Origin: Bradyrhizobium arachidis
Lineage (GTDB): Bacteria > Pseudomonadota > Alphaproteobacteria > Rhizobiales > Xanthobacteraceae
Length of the DNA stretch: 64,000 bases
Assembly (NCBI RefSeq): GCF_015291705.1
Contig: NZ_CP030050.1
Span: 9,177,001 to 9,241,000, forward strand
Direction: 5' to 3'
Part shown: one piece after another, positions 57,193-64,000 of the stretch
How positions within the stretch are numbered: position 1 is the stretch's first letter
Layout of the letters: every line of letters starts with the position of its first letter
The notes under the pieces: model-generated
Told to the model about the DNA's origin: nothing
Databases searched by the model: none
Seen by the model: the letters and a program-made list of their open reading frames with translations, nothing else
Made by a program: the position numbers and the translations under genes

Positions 57193-58269
57193 ATGACGGG
57201 ATCGATCGAAGCGGCCCTGCAGGCGCTCGCCGACGGCGAAATCGTCGTGGTCACCGACGACGACGATCGCGAGGGCGAAGGGGACCTCGTCGTTGCCGCC
57301 TCGCGGTGTGCGGCTGAGAAGATGGCCTTCATCATTCGCCATACATCGGGAATCGTCTGCGCTCCGATTACCCTCGAAGACGCGAGACGCCTGCGGCTTG
57401 ACCCGATGGTTGTCAACAACGACTCGGCTCACACCACGGCGTTCACCGTGTCAGTGGACTACCGGCCGGATAACGGTACGGGCATCTCGGCCGAAGAGCG
57501 GGCCTCGTGCTGCCGTGCACTCGCCAACCCCAACGTCGGCGCCGGCGATTTTTGCCGGCCGGGACACGTTTTCCCGCTGATCGCAAAAGAAGGGGGCGTA
57601 CTCATGCGCTCGGGTCACACCGAGGCCGCCGTCGACCTGTGCAGACTGGCAGGTCTCGAGCCGGTCGGTGTCATCAGCGAACTGATGAACGACGATGGCT
57701 CGGTGATGAAGGGTCCGCAAGTCGCGGCGTTCGCCGACAAGCACAAGCTGAAACAGGTCACCATCGCAGACCTCATCAGCTTCCGGCAGGCCCGCGAGAC
57801 GCTGATCGAGCGCGTCTCGAGCGTCACGGCGGAGAGCTCGATCGGCCCGCTCCAGGGCTATTCGTATCGCTCGCCGTTCGACCCCATTCATCACGTCGCC
57901 TATATCTACGGAGAACTGGGCGACGGCACCAACGTCCTCACGCGCTTCTACAAACCCAACATCCTGCGCGATTTGTTCTCGGGTCAGGAACAGGCCAAGA
58001 TGAACGTCATTCTGCAACGCTTCAAGGATAATGGCAGCGGCGTGCTCGTCTATCTGCGCGACGGCGCGGCGGGCGTTCCGCCTGCGCCGCTAGGCCCGAT
58101 CAGTTCGCGCGAAGACGACCGTAATCGGCAATGGCGCGAGATCGGCGTCGGCGCCCAGATCCTGCGGGATCTCAAGATCAGCTCCATCCGTCACCTCACG
58201 TCGTCGACGCATCACTTCAAGGGACTGTCAGGCTTCGGCATCGAGATCGTCCGAAACGAAGCGCTCTAA
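57193..58269 (+). CDS. ribB: 3,4-dihydroxy-2-butanone-4-phosphate synthase (RibB) with Cys-less RibA-like tail
   Basis: A 358-residue protein. The N-terminal RibB domain (about 1-205) converts ribulose 5-phosphate to the four-carbon riboflavin precursor; motifs DDDDREGEGDLVVAA, FCRPGHVFPLIAKEGGVL region, and RSGHTEAAVDL are intact. The C-terminal part (about 215-358) resembles GTP cyclohydrolase II (HHVAYIYGEL), but the three zinc Cys residues are missing, so that activity is unlikely. It is an extra riboflavin-pathway copy beside flavin-dependent oxygenase genes. Start 57193 used. Confidence 0.88.
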   Translation: MTGSIEAALQALADGEIVVVTDDDDREGEGDLVVAASRCAAEKMAFIIRHTSGIVCAPITLEDARRLRLDPMVVNNDSAHTTAFTVSVDYRPDNGTGISAEERASCCRALANPNVGAGDFCRPGHVFPLIAKEGGVLMRSGHTEAAVDLCRLAGLEPVGVISELMNDDGSVMKGPQVAAFADKHKLKQVTIADLISFRQARETLIERVSSVTAESSIGPLQGYSYRSPFDPIHHVAYIYGELGDGTNVLTRFYKPNILRDLFSGQEQAKMNVILQRFKDNGSGVLVYLRDGAAGVPPAPLGPISSREDDRNRQWREIGVGAQILRDLKISSIRHLTSSTHHFKGLSGFGIEIVRNEAL

Positions 58270-59165
58270 CTCCAGCCATCCGCGTTTCGAAAGTCCATTG
58301 AGCGCGTCCCGCACCTCAGGCGTCCGGCGAAGCTTGCAGTCGTCTCGCGGCAGGTCTCCCCCGGGCCAGTCTGGCCGGCCTCGCGCTCGGAGAAGTAGCG
58401 CGCCGGCGATTTGCCAAGCGCCTTCTTGAACATGGTGATGAACGCGCTCACCGACTCGTAGCCGAGCGCCTCGGACACGGACTGAACCGTGTTGCCAGCA
58501 GACAATTTCTGGATGGCGACGATGATCTGAAGCTGCTGACGCCAGCGACTGAAGGTCATGCCGGTCTCGGCGAGCACAATGCGCATCAGCGTCCGCTCGC
58601 CGAGCGCGACGGCTTGCGCCCACTCCGCCACGGTCCTACGGTCGGCCGGATTGTCCATCAAGGCATCGGCGATCATACGCAGTTTCGAACTCCGCGTGAT
58701 CGGAAGATGCAGCCGTTCGGTCGGCATGGCGATCAACTCGTTGAGGAGCACCGCGGCGATCTGCGCAGGCGGGCCGTCGGGATCGTAGAGCGGGGGCAGC
58801 GTCGCCATCCGATGGATCAGCTCGTGCAACAGCGGTGAGATCGACAGCGTGCAGCATTCCTGCGGCACGCTCGCCGCATCCATGTCCACATAGAGAAACA
58901 GCAGGCTGGCGTTGCCGCTGACGCGATTGCTGTGGGGCATACCGCCGGGAATCCAGACGCCGCAGCGCGGCGGGACCATCCACAGGCCGCTCGGCACTTC
59001 GCACGTCACACCGCCGCGCTGGGCGAGGACGAGCTGTCCCTTGCGATGGATGTGAACCGGCAGTTCGTCCTCCTGCTCCCGGGTATCCACCATGCCGGCC
59101 ACGATCGGACGGTCCAAAATGTCAGGATCGAACCGCCGATAGTGCTGATAGAGCGTGCCGCGCAT
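58266..59165 (-). CDS. AraC-family regulator with cupin domain, paralogue 2
   Basis: A 299-residue regulator. The cupin domain (ELPVHIHRKGQLVLAQRGGV, GLWMVPPRCGVWIPGG) and paired HTH (VAEWAQAVALGERTLMRIV, VSEALGYESVSAFITMFKK) match paralogue 1 at 43.6 kb throughout. The C-terminal tail of about 35 residues is extra. ATG at 59165 has AAAGG upstream. It is divergent from the efflux operon, convergent with ribB (four-base overlap). Confidence 0.88.
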   Translation of the reverse strand: MRGTLYQHYRRFDPDILDRPIVAGMVDTREQEDELPVHIHRKGQLVLAQRGGVTCEVPSGLWMVPPRCGVWIPGGMPHSNRVSGNASLLFLYVDMDAASVPQECCTLSISPLLHELIHRMATLPPLYDPDGPPAQIAAVLLNELIAMPTERLHLPITRSSKLRMIADALMDNPADRRTVAEWAQAVALGERTLMRIVLAETGMTFSRWRQQLQIIVAIQKLSAGNTVQSVSEALGYESVSAFITMFKKALGKSPARYFSEREAGQTGPGETCRETTASFAGRLRCGTRSMDFRNADGWS

Positions 59166-59255
59166 TGTCATCCTTTAGCAATTAATTGGCAGAATAACGA
59201 AATTCTCTCGACGCAGCAACGCCTATGGTCTCCGTGCCTCACGGACGATCACATC

Positions 59256-61325
59256 ATGCCTTCACCATTTCTGTCTCGGCTTCTCGCAACAGCAGCGCCC
59301 GGCCGGCTCGATCCCAAATGGGCGCTGTTCTCGGCGAACTCCTTCATCGCGGCAATGCTCGCGATCTATTTTGCCTTCCGGCTCGGATTGGAGCGGCCGT
59401 ATTGGGCGATGCTCACGGTCTATCTGACCGCACAGCCGCTCGCCGGCGCGGTTCGGTCACGCGCCGTCTACCGCTTTGTCGGGACATTGCTGGGCGCCTG
59501 CATGGCGCTGGCGCTGGTCCCGATCCTGGTCGATCAACCCGCGTTATTGTCGGTTGCCGTTACCGCATGGGCCGGACTCTGCCTCTATATCTCCTTGCAG
59601 GACCGCACGCCGCGCAGCTATGCTTTCCTGCTGGCAGGCTACACCGCGACGACAATCGCGTTCTCGAGCGTCAACGTTCCGGCGATGGTATTTGTGACCG
59701 CGCTGTCGCGTGTCGAGGAGATCCTGCTCGGCATCGGCTGTGCGACCCTGGTGCACACCCTGCTGTTCCCGAGCGACGTCACTACTCCTGTGCTGAAATC
59801 CCTCTGCGCCGCATTGTCGGACGCCTTCGCCCGGACCACCGATGTGCTCTGCGCGCGCGTCGACAAGGCACCGAATACGGGACGCTGGAAGCTCGCTGCG
59901 GACATCACGCAAATCGAGATCCTGTCGACGCACCTGCGCTACGACACCGCCGCAAGCAAGCCGGACCTGCGCGCCATCGGGTCCGTGCAGGACCAGCTCG
60001 CATTGGTCTTGCCGATGCTGCTGTCGGTGGAGGACGGACTCGCCGCCTTGGGAGAGCGGCGCTCGGCCGAGTTGAACCACCTGCTGTCTGAACTCGCCGA
60101 CTGGACACGTGCGCCGGAGCGATCACCGGCCACTTCCGACGAACTGATCAGAAAGTGCACATCGTTCGAAGCGACCTGTTGCGACGATCGCAGCGAATGG
60201 GATCGGCTGATCGAGGCCGGAACCGCGGCCAGATTGGCCACGCTGATCGAAGCGCTGGCTGCCGCGCGAAACCTGTCGCGCGCATTGCACAGCGGTGCTC
60301 ACCCTGCCACTTGGAGCCAAGCTGGCCTGCGGGATCGACACGTGAGGCGACGCCTGCACAGCGATCCCGGCCTTGCCGTTCTGTCGGTCGTGGCTCTTGG
60401 CGTCGCCGTGCTCGGCTGCTGCACGGTCTGGATCACGACGGCCTGGCCGGAAGGCGGCGTCGCCACGCAAATCGCCGCCATCGCCGCGGCGCTCTACAGC
60501 AGCCTCGACGATCCCGCGCCAACGCTGATTTCCTACGCGCTCTGGACGCTGGCCTGCCTACCGATCGCCGCGATCTACCTGTTCGTGATCTTCCCGGCCA
60601 TCACCGGCTTTCCGATGCTGGTGTTCTCGCTGGCGCCGACCTTTCTGGTGATCGGCTATCTGCAGGCCAATCCCCGGCATTTCATCAAGGCGCTGGCGCT
60701 CGGTCTCGGACTGATCAGCGCGCTCGACCTCCAGAACAAATTCAGCGCCGACTTCGCTCTGTTCATCAATAGCAATGCGGCTGCGATGATCGGACTTCTC
60801 ACAGCGTTCATCGCAATTCGATTGCTGCGTTCACTGTCGGCATCGGGAGCGGCGCAGCGTCTGCTGCGCCACGGCTGGTCCGATCTGGCGAGGCTGGCTG
60901 CTGCACGGCGGCCGATGAGCCGCGCCAGATGGACCAGCATCATGCTTGATCGATTCGGCCTGGTGATCCCTCGGCTGGCTGGCGCGACGACGGACATCGC
61001 GGTGGAAGCCCGTCCTTTGGCCGCGCTGCAAATCGGCCTCGATCTGCTCGCGCTCAGGCAAGCCGCAGTGCACGAGGACGCGCGCACCGACCCTGGCCTC
61101 CAGCAGCTTCTGCCGATGCTGTCGCAGGCATTCCGCTGGCTGGCCCGCGGCAACGCGAAACTGAAGCCTGACGATGCGCGCGCCCTTCTGGCCGCGATCG
61201 ACAACGCGCTGTGCGACACGCGCAAAGACACGACCGCCTGCCAGCAGCGAACGCTCGCGCTGATCGGCCTGCGTCGGACGATGTTTCCCGATGCTCATGC
61301 TTGGTCCAGCAAGGCCATGCCATGA
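59256..61325 (+). CDS. FUSC/AaeB-like aromatic acid exporter, inner-membrane component
   Basis: A 689-residue protein with two blocks of six helices separated by cytoplasmic domains, the FUSC (YccC/AaeB) architecture. The segment PYWAMLTVYLTAQPLAG is the family signature in the first half, and similar hydrophobic repeats (ITTAWPEGGVATQIAAIAAALY) occur in the second. AaeAB exports aromatic carboxylic acids such as 4-hydroxybenzoate in E. coli. Translationally coupled to the DUF1656 gene (ATGA). ATG at 59256 gives the standard N-terminus. Confidence 0.87.
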   Translation: MPSPFLSRLLATAAPGRLDPKWALFSANSFIAAMLAIYFAFRLGLERPYWAMLTVYLTAQPLAGAVRSRAVYRFVGTLLGACMALALVPILVDQPALLSVAVTAWAGLCLYISLQDRTPRSYAFLLAGYTATTIAFSSVNVPAMVFVTALSRVEEILLGIGCATLVHTLLFPSDVTTPVLKSLCAALSDAFARTTDVLCARVDKAPNTGRWKLAADITQIEILSTHLRYDTAASKPDLRAIGSVQDQLALVLPMLLSVEDGLAALGERRSAELNHLLSELADWTRAPERSPATSDELIRKCTSFEATCCDDRSEWDRLIEAGTAARLATLIEALAAARNLSRALHSGAHPATWSQAGLRDRHVRRRLHSDPGLAVLSVVALGVAVLGCCTVWITTAWPEGGVATQIAAIAAALYSSLDDPAPTLISYALWTLACLPIAAIYLFVIFPAITGFPMLVFSLAPTFLVIGYLQANPRHFIKALALGLGLISALDLQNKFSADFALFINSNAAAMIGLLTAFIAIRLLRSLSASGAAQRLLRHGWSDLARLAAARRPMSRARWTSIMLDRFGLVIPRLAGATTDIAVEARPLAALQIGLDLLALRQAAVHEDARTDPGLQQLLPMLSQAFRWLARGNAKLKPDDARALLAAIDNALCDTRKDTTACQQRTLALIGLRRTMFPDAHAWSSKAMP

Positions 61326-61540
61326 ACGAGGAAATCGCCATTGCCGGCGTCTACGTTCCGACGTTAGCGCTGGCCTGTGCTGGTGCGCTCGCGGCCTGCT
61401 TTATCGCCTCCGCGGCCAACCGCAAATTCATCGGCGTCCATATTCGAAGGTATGCGTGGCACCCCGCGCTGTTCGACTTCGCCGTCTTCGTCATTCTGAC
61501 CAAGATCTTCTACGCTGTTCTGGGAAAGCTGCCGCTATGA
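61322..61540 (+). CDS. DUF1656/AaeX-like small membrane protein
   Basis: A 72-residue protein with two hydrophobic segments (about 9-29 and 48-66) and the pattern HPALFDFAVFVILTK. Members lie between AaeB-type and AaeA-type genes, as here. Overlaps both neighbours by four bases. Function unknown beyond association with the efflux pump. Confidence 0.82.
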   Translation: MNEEIAIAGVYVPTLALACAGALAACFIASAANRKFIGVHIRRYAWHPALFDFAVFVILTKIFYAVLGKLPL

Positions 61541-62439
61541 CAACGATGGGTTCGATGTTTTCCCGCATGATGCTCACTGTCCTGATGGTGAGCGTCGCGG
61601 CACCGGTCGGCATCGGCATGTGGGAGCATTATGAGGCGGCGCCATGGACACGGGACGGCCGCGTCCGCGCCGACATCATCGCCGTTGCCGCCGATGTCTC
61701 CGGGCTGGTCGACGAGGTGCTGGTCCGGGACAATCAGGTCGTCCGCAAGGGTGATATCTTGCTGCGGCTGAATCCCGACCGTTTCCGCCTCGCCGTCCAA
61801 CAAGCAGAGGCGTCTCTGGCCAACCGCGAAGCCGCCGCGGAGAAGGCAGCGAGCGACCGCGCACGATACGAGAAGCTGAGCGAAGGTGTCGTGTCGCAGC
61901 AACAGCGCGAGACGATCCGCGCTACGGATTTGCAAGCCAAGGCGCTTTATGGTCAGGCCGTGGCCGACCTTCAGATCGCGCGGCTCGATCTCGATCGATC
62001 CGAAATCCGGGCACCCGCGAACGGCCGCGTGACCAATTTCGATTTACGGCCCGGCACCTATCTCGCCGCGGGGCGCGGCATCATGGCGCTGATCGACATC
62101 GACACCGTGCGTGTCGAAGGCTATTTCGAGGAGACCAAGATCCCGCGGATCCACCTCGGTGACGCCGTTGACGTGAAGCTGATGAGCGGAGCGACGCTGA
62201 GCGGTCGGGTCGAGAGTATCGCTGGCGGAATCGAGGACCGCGATCGAAGTTTGGGGTCCAGCCTGCTCGCCAGCGTCAATCCATCGTTCTCCTGGGTCAG
62301 GCTCGCCCAGCGCATTCCGGTTCGGGTCCGCATCCCGCGCAAAGATGTCGATCGCCTGATCGTCGGAACGACTGCGACGGTGCAAGTCAATGTTGGAAAC
62401 CGCAACGAACCGCCAAACACCATGGGCGTTTTACGGTAA
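61537..62439 (+). CDS. HlyD/AaeA-type membrane fusion protein of the efflux pump
   Basis: A 300-residue periplasmic adaptor. N-terminal anchor (about 8-28), biotinyl-lipoyl halves (VRADIIAVAADVSGLVDEVLV and SEIRAPANGRVTNF), a coiled-coil hairpin between (about 90-150), and beta-barrel domain. It links the FUSC pump to an outer-membrane channel, which is not encoded here. Last gene of the operon; the tRNA-Arg fragment follows. Confidence 0.88.
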   Translation: MTTMGSMFSRMMLTVLMVSVAAPVGIGMWEHYEAAPWTRDGRVRADIIAVAADVSGLVDEVLVRDNQVVRKGDILLRLNPDRFRLAVQQAEASLANREAAAEKAASDRARYEKLSEGVVSQQQRETIRATDLQAKALYGQAVADLQIARLDLDRSEIRAPANGRVTNFDLRPGTYLAAGRGIMALIDIDTVRVEGYFEETKIPRIHLGDAVDVKLMSGATLSGRVESIAGGIEDRDRSLGSSLLASVNPSFSWVRLAQRIPVRVRIPRKDVDRLIVGTTATVQVNVGNRNEPPNTMGVLR

Positions 62440-62494
62440 CGCTCGGTAACCCGCTCAGTCGGCGCCGAGAAAATCTAATGAAAACAAAGCCGAA

Positions 62495-62545
62495 TGGCGC
62501 GCCCGGAACGATTCGAACATCCGACCCTCAGATCCGTAGTCTAGT
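62495..62545 (-). pseudogene. Truncated tRNA-Arg 3-prime end (possible att scar)
   Basis: On the minus strand this reads as anticodon loop CTACGGA (anticodon ACG), variable region GGGTC, T-arm GGATG-TTCGAAT-CGTTC, and acceptor 3-prime GGGCGCG-CCA. The 5-prime half (acceptor and D arm) is absent and the anticodon stem is imperfect. 3-prime tRNA fragments of this kind are typical remnants of tRNA-targeted integrative elements. It lies just before repeat copy 2. Confidence 0.75.
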
Positions 62546-63105
62546 CCGGAGCATTGAAACAACTAGCGTTTGTTACCGTAAGCGCAAGCAAGAATCGCGA
62601 AATAACGCCGTTTCGCCGCGGCACCAGATGCAGCCAGACCTTGAGAAAGGGCCCGCCGATCGCGCCGGGCCAAGTAGAGGGAGGAAACGAAAGATCGGAT
62701 ATCTTCGCAAACGCCGAATGCGGAATTCGATCGCGGAAATCTAACGAACGACATCCAGCAGCAATACTGTCGTGCACATCAGATCGCATTTTGTGCTGAA
62801 GTCCGCAGCTCTCAGTGCCATTTTCGGCATTTGACGCGAGGTACGGTTTCGACTGCACCAAAAAAGCGCGCGCGAAACTTGAAGGGTCCCGATCCCCAGG
62901 CTCGGCACGTCCAGAACAGCTCATTTCATCGCCCGGCTCAGATCTCGCAATGCCCGCGCCGCCATACCTGCTTTTGCAATTCAGAGCTCCCGATCGCCGA
63001 GGGTTCTGCCGAGGATGACTGCCTGGGTTAGCGTTGCGATGATGAGTGTCCATTCCTTTAAATCGCGCGCTGACGAAATCGCGCCTATTTTCCGAGGCGC
63101 TGTCC

Positions 63106-63430
63106 TCGATCGTCTCTACCTAGCGCGCGGAGCGTCTTTCTTCTGAAGCTCGACAGGTCGAACAGGAGCCTAGGCACTTTTTCCAGCGCCATCGCCTTGC
63201 CTTCGATTGCGAGATGTAGAACTCGCACCAATCTGGCAAGACCGAGTTCTACAAATGCGACCGAACATGCGGATCATTCCCAATTTTGAGCTGGCTGTCT
63301 ACAATGACGATGGATGCTGCTAGATCAGGTCTTCTCTCCAGAACGACGTATCGTATCGACACGCCGCGGCAAATTCCTCCTCCTGAACGCTCAAAGGTAC
63401 CTTGACCTCCCTCCGAGAAGTTCCCGCCAT
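63106..63430 (-). pseudogene. Broken copy of the small ORF in repeat copy 1
   Basis: The frame starts MAGTSRREVKVPLS at 63430 as in copy 1. A 5-base insertion (tandem GTATC near 63347) then shifts the frame, and the stop codon equivalent has become TCG on the plus strand. No longer encodes the copy 1 protein. Confidence 0.6.
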
Positions 63431-63492
63431 ATTCGGGTCCCATATGAACGATCGGCAGCGAGACACCTGATGCAGGCTCATGTTTTGAATTA

Positions 63493-63742
63493 CTAGTGGC
63501 TCGCGCGCTTGGTCGACCTCTTCGCACCCGGCAACACATCCGTGCAAACACCTTCGTACTTCGGCAGCCTGGCCTATTGTTTCTCCGAACGTCGGATGCG
63601 GATGAATGGTTTTGCTGATATCAATTGCATCGGCGCCCATCTCGATCGCCGGACAGGTTCTCCGATCATGTCGCCAGCCTGCGGGCCAACGATCACACCG
63701 CCGATGATCCGGTGAGTCTCTTGGTCGATGATCAGCTTGGTC
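63493..63742 (-). pseudogene. Short lpd 3-prime fragment in repeat copy 2
   Basis: Encodes [22 protein letters not shown] and neighbouring E3 C-terminal residues, with a one-base loss near 63655 that shifts the upstream portion (an ATTGTTTCT-like segment still matches). It is much shorter than copy 1, since the similarity to lpd ends at 63742. Confidence 0.75.
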
Positions 63743-64000
63743 GGCAAACTGGCCTTTCTGGCCGGTCAACGCAGTGTCCCGGCACATGCAGGCTCCTGGC
63801 CAGTTGCATAGCCGCATCACATTCCGCGCTTTGGGGGTGACGGCTGCGATTTCGGCACAAAATGCCGGGGGCGATATGAGAATAGGCAAAGACAAACTGT
63901 ACGAGGCACGACGTTGTGGTGTTTGGTACAAGAGGGTTTTGCCTTGACTTCACCGGCCGCGAAGCGCGGCTCTTTGGTCACTTGTTGTGGGCACAATCAA
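63743..64000. other. Last 258 bases: no recognisable gene
   Basis: The sequence after the repeat boundary is unrelated to that after copy 1. A small hairpin GCCGCG-AAG-CGCGGC lies at 63956-63970. The short frames present show no family features. It may be the start of another mobile segment. Confidence 0.4.

Larger units (their letters stand above)
62643..63742. repeat. 1.1-kb direct repeat, copy 2
   Basis: Diverged counterpart of 28177-29269 in the same orientation. The shared parts (terminator-like stem, gene-less stretch, small ORF, lpd 3-prime end) are all present but further decayed. The similarity stops abruptly at GCTTGGTC (63742). The region 62546-63105 has no gene. Confidence 0.85.

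Overview
The window looks like a piece of a Bradyrhizobium-type alphaproteobacterial chromosome. The evidence is the high GC content, the family content (Opp/Dpp transporter, AbrB-type permease, PsiF-repeat protein, DsbA/DsbB) and two palindromic intergenic repeats that I recognise from memory as common in Bradyrhizobium. No search was run.

From 1 to about 13.75 kb the content looks like core chromosome. It holds a dipeptide-type ABC transporter operon behind an M20 amidohydrolase, an HtrA-shaped protein with its catalytic triad replaced, an alpha/beta hydrolase, a DsbA-like thioredoxin, two hotdog thioesterases divergent from a TetR regulator, small secreted proteins, an AbrB permease and DsbB. 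It ends at a complete tRNA-Leu(CAA).

Downstream of the tRNA lies accessory DNA. A P4-type tyrosine integrase sits just after the tRNA, followed by a chemoreceptor. Next comes a compact nicotinate catabolic operon (17.8-27.3 kb, minus strand). It encodes a three-subunit molybdenum hydroxylase with a CoxG-like protein, NicC, NicF, NicD, NicX and an MFS transporter, with a divergent MarR regulator. A maleate isomerase (NicE) is absent.

A 1.1-kb segment at 28.2-29.3 kb recurs, diverged, in the same orientation at 62.6-63.7 kb. Each copy carries the 3-prime end of a decayed lpd gene and a small ORF that is intact only in copy 1. Between the copies are three modules. (i) A minus-strand operon aceE-aceF-lpd-pccB-pccA and both methylmalonyl-CoA mutase subunits would convert a 2-oxoacid to acyl-CoA and propionyl-CoA to succinyl-CoA. 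(ii) A 12-gene minus-strand unit (55.8 to 44.5 kb) encodes a VOC protein, flavin reductase, Liv-type ABC transporter, two enoyl-CoA hydratases, a creatininase-family hydrolase, a luciferase-like monooxygenase and an acyl-CoA ligase. I cannot assign it to a known pathway. (iii) A regulatory and export block holds an Lrp regulator, a RibB paralogue with a Cys-less GTP-cyclohydrolase-like tail, an AraC regulator paralogous to one at 43.5 kb, and an AaeAB-like aromatic-acid efflux system. A truncated tRNA-Arg 3-prime end lies just before repeat copy 2, consistent with an attachment-site scar.

The reading I favour, as inference, is a mosaic catabolic island. One part degrades nicotinate to maleate. 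The other takes up an unidentified organic acid, activates it to a CoA ester, oxidises it with reduced flavin and channels C3/C4 products through 2-oxoacid dehydrogenase, propionyl-CoA carboxylase and mutase into the TCA cycle.
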